This document shows positions 17,356 through 24,818 of a DNA stretch of 64,000 bases, piece after piece (the first letter of the stretch is position 1; the number at the start of each line of letters is the position of its first letter). Origin of the DNA: Aliiroseovarius zhejiangensis (GTDB lineage: Bacteria > Pseudomonadota > Alphaproteobacteria > Rhodobacterales > Rhodobacteraceae); assembly GCF_014656375.1 (NCBI RefSeq), contig NZ_BNCH01000004.1, forward strand, positions 1 to 64,000. The letters run 5' to 3'. The translations under genes were made by a program, and so were the position numbers. The notes beneath the pieces are model-generated. The model ran no database searches and was not told the origin of the DNA. It saw only the letters and a list, made by a program, of their open reading frames with translations.

Positions 17356-18142
17356 GGCGCTGGCCCGCCAGGTGCGCGACCTTGCCGGGGCAGAACCGGT
17401 CGAGGTCGGGCTGGTGCTCGGCTCGGGCCTGGGGCATCTGGCCGAAACGGTCGATGGCGTGTCGATCCCTTATGATCAGCTGGACGGCTTTCCGCAGGCC
17501 CATGTGTCCGGTCACAACCCCAAGCTGGTGATCGGACAGTTGGAGGGAACCCGCGTCGCCGTGTTCGGGGGCCGGTCGCATTACTATGAAAATGGCAAGG
17601 CGGATGCGATGCGCCTGCCGCTGGAGCTTCTGAAAGAACTCGGGGCGGATCGCCTGATCCTGACCAATGCGGCCGGGTCCATGCGGCTCGACATTCCGCC
17701 GGGCGAACTGATGCTGATTTCGGACCACATCAACTTCTCAGGGCTGAACCCATTGATCGGAGAAGCATCGGACGAGCGGTTTGTTCCCATGGGCGGCGCT
17801 TATGACGCTGACATGCAAAGTGCATTTTCCGCGATCGCCAAGGACGAGGGTATCACACTGACCCCCGGCATCTATGCCTGGTATTCCGGCCCCTCGTTTG
17901 AAACACCCGCAGAAATCCGCGCCATTCGCACCCTGGGCGCGGATGCGGTTGGCATGTCCACCGTGCCCGAGGTGATTCTGGCGCGCTTCCTCGGGCTTCG
18001 CGTCGCCGCCTTTTCGACCATCACCAACATGGCACAAGGCCTGTCGGACGAGGCGATCAGCCACGAACACACCAAGGCGATGGCGCCACTTGGCGCTGAA
18101 AAGCTGGAAAAACTGGTTCGGCGCTACTTAACACGTGACTAA
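17339..18142 (+). CDS. punA: Purine nucleoside phosphorylase (trimeric, PunA/PNP-I type)
   Basis: It splits inosine, guanosine or xanthosine with phosphate to base and ribose-1-phosphate. The 267-residue protein has VLGSGLGHLAE (phosphate loop), the GRSHYYENG segment, LTNAAGSM and the purine-site stretch ETPAEIRAIRTLGADAVGMSTVPEV. These match the mammalian-like trimeric class rather than hexameric DeoD. As the last gene of the BMP transporter operon it processes the imported nucleosides. A DeoD-type enzyme is also encoded about 11 kb away, so the organism has both classes. Confidence 0.93.
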   Translation: MSKNAEALARQVRDLAGAEPVEVGLVLGSGLGHLAETVDGVSIPYDQLDGFPQAHVSGHNPKLVIGQLEGTRVAVFGGRSHYYENGKADAMRLPLELLKELGADRLILTNAAGSMRLDIPPGELMLISDHINFSGLNPLIGEASDERFVPMGGAYDADMQSAFSAIAKDEGITLTPGIYAWYSGPSFETPAEIRAIRTLGADAVGMSTVPEVILARFLGLRVAAFSTITNMAQGLSDEAISHEHTKAMAPLGAEKLEKLVRRYLTRD

Positions 18143-18205
18143 CCCCCGCGTCTTGGGCCAATAAGGATACACGTCGCCAACACACCGCCAGCCCAGAGTT
18201 TTTCA

Positions 18206-19123
18206 ATGCAGATTTACCTGCCAATCGCCGAGGTTTCCGTAAACGCGTTTCTGTTGCTGGGGCTTGGGGGGATCGTGGGTGTTCTGTCGGGCATGTTCGG
18301 CGTGGGCGGCGGATTTCTGATGACGCCTTTGCTGTTCTTCATCGGCATCCCCCCTGCCGTGGCGGTGGCCACTGAAGCCAACCAGATCGTCGCCAGTTCG
18401 TTTTCGGGCGTATTGGCGCATCTGAAGCGCAAGACGGTGGATCTGCGGATGGGGGTGGTGCTGCTGATCGGCGGCCTGATCGGGGCTGCCTTGGGCGTGC
18501 AACTCTTCAATGCCCTGAAGGCCATCGGGCAGGTCGATCTGCTGGTCAAGCTGTCCTATGTCGTCTTTCTTGGCATCATCGGGTCGCTGATGTTCGTCGA
18601 AAGCCTGCGGGCGCTGATGAAGACACGCGGTGGCACCGTGGTGCCGACACGGCGCAAGCATACCTGGGTCCACAACCTGCCCTTCAAGATGAAGTTCCGC
18701 ACATCGGGGCTCTATATCTCGGTCATTCCGCCCATTTTGGTGGGGGTGTTGGTGGGTATTCTGGCCGCCATCATGGGTGTGGGTGGCGGGTTTATCATGG
18801 TGCCCGCGATGATCTATCTGCTGGGGATGCCCACCAAGGTGGTCGTCGGGACCTCGCTGTTCCAAATCATCTTCGTAACCGCCTTCACCACTCTTCTGCA
18901 TGCCACGACCAACTTCACCGTCGATATGGGCCTGGCGGTTCTTTTGCTGATCGGTGGGGTCGTGGGGGCGCAGATCGGTGCGCGTATCGGCGTGAAACTG
19001 AAGGCCGAGCAATTGCGCGTTCTTTTGGCGCTGATGGTGCTGGTGGTCTGCGGCAAGCTGGCGCTGGACCTGTTGATCCAGCCCGCAGAGCTTTATGAAA
19101 TCGGCGCGAAGGGGGGGCACTGA
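18206..19123 (+). CDS. TauE/SafE family sulfite/anion exporter-like permease
   Basis: This 305-residue membrane protein has eight or so transmembrane helices and the family's repeated glycine motif, GMFGVGGGFLMTPLLFF in the first half and AIMGVGGGFIMVPAMIYL in the second. Members move sulfite, sulfoacetate or other organosulfur anions, but the substrate here cannot be read from sequence. The stop codon overlaps the start of the TIGR02186 gene by one base, a pairing recurrent in Rhodobacterales that suggests joint function in the membrane. Confidence 0.9.
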   Translation: MQIYLPIAEVSVNAFLLLGLGGIVGVLSGMFGVGGGFLMTPLLFFIGIPPAVAVATEANQIVASSFSGVLAHLKRKTVDLRMGVVLLIGGLIGAALGVQLFNALKAIGQVDLLVKLSYVVFLGIIGSLMFVESLRALMKTRGGTVVPTRRKHTWVHNLPFKMKFRTSGLYISVIPPILVGVLVGILAAIMGVGGGFIMVPAMIYLLGMPTKVVVGTSLFQIIFVTAFTTLLHATTNFTVDMGLAVLLLIGGVVGAQIGARIGVKLKAEQLRVLLALMVLVVCGKLALDLLIQPAELYEIGAKGGH

Positions 19124-19890
19124 TGCTGCGATTGCTCGCCCTTCTGACGCTGGCCCTGTGTGCCGCCCTGCCCGCGCGGGCCGAAAAGGTGGTCGCCGGG
19201 CTGAGCCAGAACCGTGTTTCGATCACCGCAACGTTTGTGGGATCAGAGATCCTGATCTTTGGCGCGGTCAAACGCGACGCACCCCCGCCCAGCGACAGCC
19301 CGCTTCAGGTGATTGTCGTGGTGGAAGGTCCGGCGCATCCTGTGACGGTGCGCAAGAAGGATCGGCGTTTCGGCATCTGGATCAATACCGACGCGATCGA
19401 ACTGGCAGCCGCGCCCAGCTTCTATGCGGTTGCGACCTCGGCCCCATTGACGGAAACCCTGTCGATTCTGGACGACCTGAAGCACGTCATCTCGGTCGAG
19501 CGGTCAATCCGTATCAGCGACAACCCCTTCACCAACGAAGATCCGCGTGATTTCACCCGTGCCCTGATCCGCATCCGAGAGAAATCGGGACTGTACAAGT
19601 TGATGGAAAACAGCGTGACCTTGCAGGAAGAGACGCTGTTTGACACACGCATCGCGCTGCCGTCCAACCTGACCGAAGGCGATTATCGCACGCGGATCTA
19701 TCTGACCCGCGAAGGCAGCGTGGCATCCCAGTATGAAACGGTCATCAACGTGCAGAAGGTCGGGCTGGAACGCTGGATCTTCAACCTCGCCCATGAACAG
19801 CCGCTGGTCTATGGCATCCTGTCCCTGGTGATCGCGATTGCCGCCGGATGGGGGGCGTCGGCCCTGTTCCGCGTGATCCTGCGCACCTGA
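19123..19890 (+). CDS. TIGR02186 family membrane-anchored protein
   Basis: The 255-residue protein has an N-terminal signal peptide (cleavage near PARA-E at residue 21), a beta-rich periplasmic domain and one C-terminal transmembrane helix (about 228-250) followed by a short basic tail. The opening EKVVAGLSQNRVSITATFVGSEILIFGA is the family hallmark. The function is unknown. The one-base overlap with the TauE/SafE gene implies they are made together, perhaps as a periplasmic accessory to the permease. Confidence 0.88.
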   Translation: MLRLLALLTLALCAALPARAEKVVAGLSQNRVSITATFVGSEILIFGAVKRDAPPPSDSPLQVIVVVEGPAHPVTVRKKDRRFGIWINTDAIELAAAPSFYAVATSAPLTETLSILDDLKHVISVERSIRISDNPFTNEDPRDFTRALIRIREKSGLYKLMENSVTLQEETLFDTRIALPSNLTEGDYRTRIYLTREGSVASQYETVINVQKVGLERWIFNLAHEQPLVYGILSLVIAIAAGWGASALFRVILRT

Positions 19891-19900
19891 ACCGACCGGG

Positions 19901-21439
19901 TCAGGCCGCGCCTTCTTCTGGCGCATCCAGGGTCAATTCGACAGGTTTTGCGGCCAGGTCACGGGTCGACAACGCCGCCTCGGGCCAGGCCATGGCATAG
20001 CGTTTGACCCAATGCAGACGAGTCTCGGCCCGTGTGATCGCGACATAAGCCAGACGTTTCCAAAGGGGCAACCCGGCTTCGGTGCGCCCGGCGCGCGACG
20101 CGGCCCAGATATCAGGTGCGAACACCTGCACTTCAGGCCATTGCGACCCCTGCGCCTTGTGTATGGTCACCGCCGCGCCGTGCAGGAAAGCCGCGCCCAT
20201 ATGGGCGGCATAGGGGATGAACGGCTCTTCCTCGTCCGGCCTTTCAATCTTGATGATCGAGGCGGCGGACAGTTGCGGATCCTCTGCCCCCAAAACGTGC
20301 AGCCGCGAAAACCCGGGGCGTTTGCCGGGGCCCAGATAGATACACTGCGCGCCCTTGATCAGGCCACGGGCCTCAAGATCAATGCGTTTCTTGCGATGCT
20401 TCAACGGCAGCTCGATCCCGTCACAGATCAACGGCTCGCCCGGCATCAACTCGTGTTCGGGCGCACCAAACGCCCCCCGGAACGCCGTGATCAGACGCAC
20501 CCGCGTCACATTGCGCCAGACCAGAACCGGGGACCGCGCCATCAGGTCTGCATTCACCCGAGGCGCGACCACCACGCGATCGTCCCTCTGCGCGGCCTCG
20601 TCGATCATGCGTTCGAAGGATGCGAAATCGAGCGTGTCGTCCGCCAGCGCATGGGCGAGGTCCAGAATGGGGTTATCCTGTTCCTGCCGGTGAATTCGAT
20701 GCAACACCATCTTGCGATTATCGCCCAAACGGTCGAACACCATCTCGCCCGATTGCCCCACGGGGGCCAGCTGCGCGGGGTCGCCAAACAGGACCAGCGT
20801 CGGAAAGATCTCGCGCAAGTCATTGAATTGCTTTTCATCCAGCATCGAGCTTTCGTCGACGAACCCGATGTCCAAAGGATCGTCGCGCCGCTTCCAGCCG
20901 GTGATGAAATCCGACCCTCGCAACCCCGCCGCTGCCAAGGCACCGGGAATGGATTTCTGCGCCTGATAGAAGGCGTGCGCCCGGTCCAGCGCGGCATCGG
21001 TCAGCCCTTCGATGGCCGGGCGCTCTCCGTTGCCGGCGAGCCATTCGGCGATCTTTTCGTATTCCGGGTCATAGACAGGGGTGTACAGGATGCGGTGGAT
21101 CGTGGTCGCGGGGACGCCACGGTTGCGCAACACGCTGGCGGCCTTGTTGGTCGGGGCCAGAATGGCCAGGGTCCGGCGATCCTTGCGCCGCTTGCCTTCC
21201 CAGTCGCCGGACACGACCTCGACCCCGGCGTCTTCCAACGCGCGATAGAGTTCGGCCAGCAGCATGGTCTTGCCGGATCCCGCCTTGCCGACGACCGCCA
21301 TCACCTGTGACGTGCCGTCGGACAATGGCGTCAGCAGCGCATCATCCAAATCGACGCCCGCTCCGCGCAACATCTCGGCCACGCGGTCATGGGCATCGGC
21401 CTGGTCATCAGAAAAGGTCAGGTGCGCGCCAGCTGTCAT
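19901..21439 (-). CDS. RecD-like ATP-dependent DNA helicase (superfamily 1)
   Basis: The 512-residue protein has Walker A VGKAGSGKTMLLAEL (about residues 50-64), the motif APTNKAASVLRNRG, the DE-box FVDESSMLDEKQ, the motif GDPAQLAPVG and a C-terminal UvrD_C_2 segment, AVTIHKAQGSQWPEV...YVAITRAE. This is the compact exonuclease V alpha-like helicase common in alphaproteobacteria, not the RecBCD subunit. It converges on the TIGR02186 gene with 10 bp between them. The substrate is probably DNA with 5' tails, by family. Confidence 0.92.
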   Translation of the reverse strand: MTAGAHLTFSDDQADAHDRVAEMLRGAGVDLDDALLTPLSDGTSQVMAVVGKAGSGKTMLLAELYRALEDAGVEVVSGDWEGKRRKDRRTLAILAPTNKAASVLRNRGVPATTIHRILYTPVYDPEYEKIAEWLAGNGERPAIEGLTDAALDRAHAFYQAQKSIPGALAAAGLRGSDFITGWKRRDDPLDIGFVDESSMLDEKQFNDLREIFPTLVLFGDPAQLAPVGQSGEMVFDRLGDNRKMVLHRIHRQEQDNPILDLAHALADDTLDFASFERMIDEAAQRDDRVVVAPRVNADLMARSPVLVWRNVTRVRLITAFRGAFGAPEHELMPGEPLICDGIELPLKHRKKRIDLEARGLIKGAQCIYLGPGKRPGFSRLHVLGAEDPQLSAASIIKIERPDEEEPFIPYAAHMGAAFLHGAAVTIHKAQGSQWPEVQVFAPDIWAASRAGRTEAGLPLWKRLAYVAITRAETRLHWVKRYAMAWPEAALSTRDLAAKPVELTLDAPEEGAA

Positions 21440-21506
21440 GGCGCGACCCTACCCTGCGCTCTGATGCGGCGCCAGCACCTATGGCGCCGATCAGTCTGAT
21501 AATCAC

Positions 21507-22157
21507 TTATGCACTTGCCGAGATCGCGTCGGGTGTTGCAACCCGCTGGCCAAGACCCAGCGAATAACGCAGCCAGTTCTTGCTGGTTTCGCGATCCACG
21601 CCGACACGTTCAAGAGTGGGTGCAAAAGCGGCCTCGTTCATCGACCAAAGGCCGACACCGATACGGTCCTTGCCTTCACCCGCGGTTCCGATGACCTCGG
21701 GCTCCAGCCCCATCAGGCGATAGATACGTTCCATCCGCGGATCGAACACTCCGACATAGTGGCGCAGTTTGAAGGCGGCCATCAATTCACCTGCTCCGAG
21801 CGCCAGTGCGGCCGAGGCCCGACGGTCTGCACCAGGGGCGAGACAAAAGCGGGTGCATTCCCAGATCAGCGGGCTTTCGATATGCACCCCATCCGTCAGA
21901 TGGTCGAAATGGTCGTTGACCATGGTCTGTCCCACCGTAGGTAGAAAACGCATCGAGCCGCCATGGCGACCATCGGCCTGTTCCCAGATCACGTAAAGAG
22001 GGTTCATGTCGTCATATTCGTCCCGCTCGTGGCCTGCATCGTCCACATGAACGTCCCAGCCCAACCGACGGGAAAACTGTTCCGCACGATCGCGAAACAT
22101 GGTGTCTGCAAGCAGAGGGAAGTTGTTCAAATCATTACCATAGAGATAGCGCAGCAT
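21507..22157 (-). CDS. luxI: Acyl-homoserine-lactone synthase (LuxI family)
   Basis: It makes an N-acyl-homoserine lactone from S-adenosylmethionine and acyl-ACP. The 216-residue protein shows the invariant LuxI residues: R24 and F28 in FRDRAEQF, W34 in RLGWDV, D46 and D49, R70 in GGSMRFLPT, and E100 and R103 in WECTRF. The start is the ATG preceded by AGGAGCC; an upstream in-frame start would add 11 residues without a ribosome-binding site. It lies 90 bp downstream of luxR on the same strand. The acyl chain cannot be predicted reliably. The segment is lower in G+C than the flanking core genes. Confidence 0.95.
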   Translation of the reverse strand: MLRYLYGNDLNNFPLLADTMFRDRAEQFSRRLGWDVHVDDAGHERDEYDDMNPLYVIWEQADGRHGGSMRFLPTVGQTMVNDHFDHLTDGVHIESPLIWECTRFCLAPGADRRASAALALGAGELMAAFKLRHYVGVFDPRMERIYRLMGLEPEVIGTAGEGKDRIGVGLWSMNEAAFAPTLERVGVDRETSKNWLRYSLGLGQRVATPDAISASA

Positions 22158-22247
22158 CGGTTTGGCTCCTTTGTCCGATAAGTTAGCCAAATGATGGTCG
22201 CCTCATGGTTAAAATAAGGCAAATATCTTAAGCGTTTTAGGTGTATT

Positions 22248-22961
22248 TTATACGATGATGATTCCCGTCGACAACGCCCGCGCTACCGCATGGGTTGTAT
22301 TCATGGCGCCGAGCTTATGACGCGCCGATTCGATATACACCCTTAAAGTGTGCTCGGAAATGTTCATTTCCGCCGCTGATTGCGCGCGATTCATCCCCTT
22401 TGCCAAACAGGTCATCGCGGTCAGTTCACGCGGCGACAATGTCGGGGATTGCACATCCTGCCCCCATTTCTCAAACTCCAGCGCCTTTTTGTTCAGCTCG
22501 TGCGAAATGATCATCAGGTCACGGGTGTTATCATCAACGAAGGTTTCCCATGCGTCATCTTCGGCGGTCGCATTCATGGTAAAAAGCGCGAATTGGCCAT
22601 TTGGGCCACGGATCGGAATCGTGAAGCCCTGGTTGCCCAGACCATGGTCCATCGCATCCTGAAACATCTCACGCGCCGCCTTTGACGACCAGTCCAGAGA
22701 CTTCCAGATTACCGGCGTAAACCTTTGAAAACAGCCGAAAATTACCGGATCAATTCGCAGGTAATCTTTTTCCAGATACCGGTCTACCCATTCGGCGCTA
22801 TAGGTGCCCGCCCCAAAGCGTTCACCGACGGAATTCACCCAGTGATACACCGTGTGCAAAACGTCATAATGATCCCGCAGAGCCTCGGTTACGGCTTGCA
22901 GGTCTTCAAGCGAGTTCGCCGCCTGCAACGTAGAGACAAGGTCTTCCAACCGGTTTTTCAT
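22248..22961 (-). CDS. luxR: LuxR-family autoinducer-binding transcriptional regulator
   Basis: This 237-residue protein has an N-terminal autoinducer-binding domain with the conserved W58, Y62, D71, W86 and G112 (TraR numbering one lower for most). The C-terminal LuxR helix-turn-helix covers about residues 174-230 (LSPRELTAMTCLAKGM with E179 and G189). It is cotranscribed with luxI and is presumably its receptor. The start overlaps the preceding small gene by 56 bp in another frame. A perfect palindrome upstream of that small gene is a candidate binding site for this regulator. Confidence 0.94.
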   Translation of the reverse strand: MKNRLEDLVSTLQAANSLEDLQAVTEALRDHYDVLHTVYHWVNSVGERFGAGTYSAEWVDRYLEKDYLRIDPVIFGCFQRFTPVIWKSLDWSSKAAREMFQDAMDHGLGNQGFTIPIRGPNGQFALFTMNATAEDDAWETFVDDNTRDLMIISHELNKKALEFEKWGQDVQSPTLSPRELTAMTCLAKGMNRAQSAAEMNISEHTLRVYIESARHKLGAMNTTHAVARALSTGIIIV

Positions 22962-23121
22962 AGTCGCGCGCGTTCTCCGTCTCTTGACGTGAGGCGGAGG
23001 CGATTTCTGTCATGGCGATCAGTCGCGCGTCATCCAGCTGGTCAGCCGTGACGTTCAAACCATTTTTCACCGCGTAAGCCTTCAGGTCAGTAAGAACATC
23101 AATGATCCATTCATCAGACAT
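22906..23121 (-). CDS. Small protein overlapping the luxR start
   Basis: This 71-residue soluble, helix-rich protein begins MSDEWIIDVLTDLKAYAVKN and continues NVTADQLDDARLIAMTEI. I chose the ATG with GATCGAGG upstream; a longer in-frame version starting 45 codons earlier would cross the palindromic promoter region. The first 52 codons precede luxR and the rest overlaps it in a different frame, which suggests translational coupling. No domain is recognised with certainty. The charged, amphipathic character and position fit a modulator of the LuxR protein, but that is inference. Confidence 0.6.
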   Translation of the reverse strand: MSDEWIIDVLTDLKAYAVKNGLNVTADQLDDARLIAMTEIASASRQETENARDYEKPVGRPCLYVAGGELA

Positions 23122-23192
23122 GTAAAGCCTCGATCTCGCCAGTTGGGTAAACAACCTTCGCATGTGTTTTCGCGCCCCGGTATTCCCCCATT

Positions 23193-23218
23193 TGACCTCC
23201 CCATAAATGGGGAGGTCA
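23193..23218. promoter_or_regulatory. 26-bp perfect palindrome upstream of the luxR transcription unit (candidate lux-type box)
   Basis: The left arm TGACCTCCCCAT (23193-23204) and its exact reverse complement (23207-23218) flank the spacer AA. The inner 22 bp start with ACCT and end with AGGT, as classical lux boxes do. It lies 72-97 bp upstream of the small gene that leads into luxR and luxI. It could be the binding site of LuxR or, if transcribed, a very stable hairpin. Confidence 0.6.
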
Positions 23219-23247
23219 TTTCGCGTAAGATATTGATCTTTTGATTC

Positions 23248-23265
23248 ACCGACCAAGCGGTCGGT
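23248..23265. promoter_or_regulatory. Palindrome ACCGACC-N4-GGTCGGT (TetR-type operator or small terminator)
   Basis: Seven-base arms are perfectly complementary around AAGC, followed on the plus strand by TTTTT. The arm sequence matches the ACCGACC/GGTCGGT half-sites used by many TetR-family repressors. It sits at the far side of the luxR promoter region, about 50 bp beyond the longer palindrome. As a plus-strand terminator it would have no obvious upstream gene, so an operator is the more likely reading. Confidence 0.4.
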
Positions 23266-23315
23266 TTTTCACCAAAGTGATTCGCGCACGTTTCAGGTGA
23301 AGTGTCTCAAATCGC

Positions 23316-23352
23316 GACAAAAAAAGCCCCCCACCCCAAAGGGGCAGAGGGC
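23316..23352 (-). terminator. Intrinsic terminator of ccr
   Basis: Read on the minus strand, a G+C-rich hairpin (GCCCTCTGCCCC, loop TTT, GGGGTGGGGGGC) is followed by seven T residues. It lies just beyond the ccr stop codon and separates ccr from the luxR unit transcribed in the same direction. Confidence 0.7.
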
Positions 23353-23374
23353 CGGTTTTTAGCGAGCGTCCAGC

Positions 23375-24664
23375 TTATTTCGGGCCAGCCTCAAGCGCGT
23401 CTTCGAACGTGCGCAGACCGGTCTTTGGCGCCTGAACCAGCACGGCCATGTTGCCGGGCTTGTGTTCATTTCGCAACATCTTCAAATGCGCGTCCGGGAT
23501 CTCGGCCCAGGGGAACACTTCGGACATGCAGGGATCGATTCGACGTTCAACCATCATCCGGTTGGCCGATGCCGCCTGCTTCAGATGCGCAAAGTGGCTG
23601 CCCTGGATCCGTTTCTGATGCATCCAAAGGTAACGCACATCAAAGGTGCAGTTGAACCCGGTGGTGCCGGCACAGATCACGACCATTCCGCCTTTTTTGC
23701 AGACGAAGGTCGACACCGGGAACGTGGCTTCGCCGGGATGCTCGAACACCATGTCCACGTTGTTGCCCTTACCGGTGATGTCCCAAATGGCCTTGCCAAA
23801 CTTGCGCACCTCTTTGAACCACGCGGCATATTCGGGCGAGTTCACTTTCGGCAGTTGACCCCAGCAATCAAAGTCCTTGCGGTTGATCACGCCTTTCGCG
23901 CCAAGAGACATGACAAACTCGCGCTTGTCTTCTTCCGAGATCACGCCGATGGCATTCGCCCCGGCGGCATTGATCAGCTGGATCGCAAAGGACCCCAGAC
24001 CGCCCGATGCCCCCCAGACCAGCACGTTCTGGCCCGGCTTCAGCTCGTGCGGGGCGTGGCCGAACAGCATCCGGTAGGCCGTGGCCAATGTCAGCGTGTA
24101 ACACGCGCTTTCTTCCCAGGTCAGGTGGCGCGGGCGCGGCAGAAGCTGCTGGGCCTGTACCTTGGTAAATTGCGCAAACGACCCATCGGGGGTTTCATAG
24201 CCCCAGATCCGCTGGCTGGGCGAGAACATCGGATCGCCGCCATTGCATTCCTCGTCGTCGCCGTCATCCTGGTTGCAGTGGATGACCACTTCGTCGCCCA
24301 CTTTCCAGTTTTTCACCTTGTCGCCCACCGCCCAGACGATGCCCGACGCATCGGAACCTGCGATGTGATAATCCTCGCCGTGCACGTCGAACATGCTGAT
24401 CGGAACGCCGAGGCCTGCCCAGATGCCGTTGTAGTTCACACCTGCGGCCATCACCAGAACCAGCACCTCGTGGCTGTCCAGCTTGGGGGTGTCTACGACC
24501 TCGACCTGCATGGCCTTGTCCGGTTCACCCTGGCGTTCGCGCCGGATGGCCCAGGCGTACATCTGTTTCGGCACGTGGCCCATCGGGGGCATTTCACCGA
24601 TTTCGTACAGGTCCTTCTTCGGGGCATCGTAATCAGCGATGCTGGGTTGTGTATCCAAAGCCAT
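23375..24664 (-). CDS. ccr: Crotonyl-CoA carboxylase/reductase
   Basis: It reductively carboxylates crotonyl-CoA to (2S)-ethylmalonyl-CoA with NADPH and CO2, the key step of the ethylmalonyl-CoA pathway for acetyl-CoA assimilation. The 429-residue medium-chain dehydrogenase/reductase has the opening segment YDAPKKDLYEIGEMPPMG, the nucleotide-binding LVWGASGGLGSFAIQL (about 210-225), and the carboxylase-specific insertion NQDDGDDEECNGGDPMFSPSQ. GGAGG precedes the ATG. The gene for ethylmalonyl-CoA mutase is close by, with an acyltransferase gene between. Confidence 0.96.
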   Translation of the reverse strand: MALDTQPSIADYDAPKKDLYEIGEMPPMGHVPKQMYAWAIRRERQGEPDKAMQVEVVDTPKLDSHEVLVLVMAAGVNYNGIWAGLGVPISMFDVHGEDYHIAGSDASGIVWAVGDKVKNWKVGDEVVIHCNQDDGDDEECNGGDPMFSPSQRIWGYETPDGSFAQFTKVQAQQLLPRPRHLTWEESACYTLTLATAYRMLFGHAPHELKPGQNVLVWGASGGLGSFAIQLINAAGANAIGVISEEDKREFVMSLGAKGVINRKDFDCWGQLPKVNSPEYAAWFKEVRKFGKAIWDITGKGNNVDMVFEHPGEATFPVSTFVCKKGGMVVICAGTTGFNCTFDVRYLWMHQKRIQGSHFAHLKQAASANRMMVERRIDPCMSEVFPWAEIPDAHLKMLRNEHKPGNMAVLVQAPKTGLRTFEDALEAGPK

Positions 24665-24699
24665 CGGGGCCTCCTTCTGTTGCGCGTAGTCTGATTCTG

Positions 24700-24762
24700 T
24701 TGCCGCAATGCAGAAATGCGGCTGCTAGTGCAGCATTACGTGCCGCCCCGCAAGATTGCAAC
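24700..24762. promoter_or_regulatory. Symmetric TTGC/GCAA elements in the ccr promoter region
   Basis: TTGCCGCAA (24700-24708), GCCGCA facing TGCGGC (24702-24707 and 24717-24722), GCTGC-TAGT-GCAGC (24721-24734) and TTGCAA (24757-24762) cluster upstream of ccr. Short-chain acyl-CoA-responsive regulators of the RamB/PccR (ScfR) family bind TTTGCAAA-like sequences near such genes in related bacteria. The match is partial, so this is only a candidate operator region. Confidence 0.3.
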
Positions 24763-24818
24763 AACAATCGGTCACTTTTTGTAATTTTATGTCGCGTCAG
24801 AATTTCGAAGCGCCCGCA

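Noticed and set aside
20012-21310. 432-codon frame antisense to the RecD-like helicase
   Set aside because: Shadow of the helicase frame; no start signal and no domain.
22158-22247. lux box directly upstream of luxI
   Set aside because: The 90-bp luxR-luxI gap is AT-rich and contains no dyad of lux-box size; the strong palindrome lies upstream of luxR instead.
23462-24694. 410-codon frame antisense to ccr
   Set aside because: Explained by codon bias of ccr; His/Arg-rich product without known motif.
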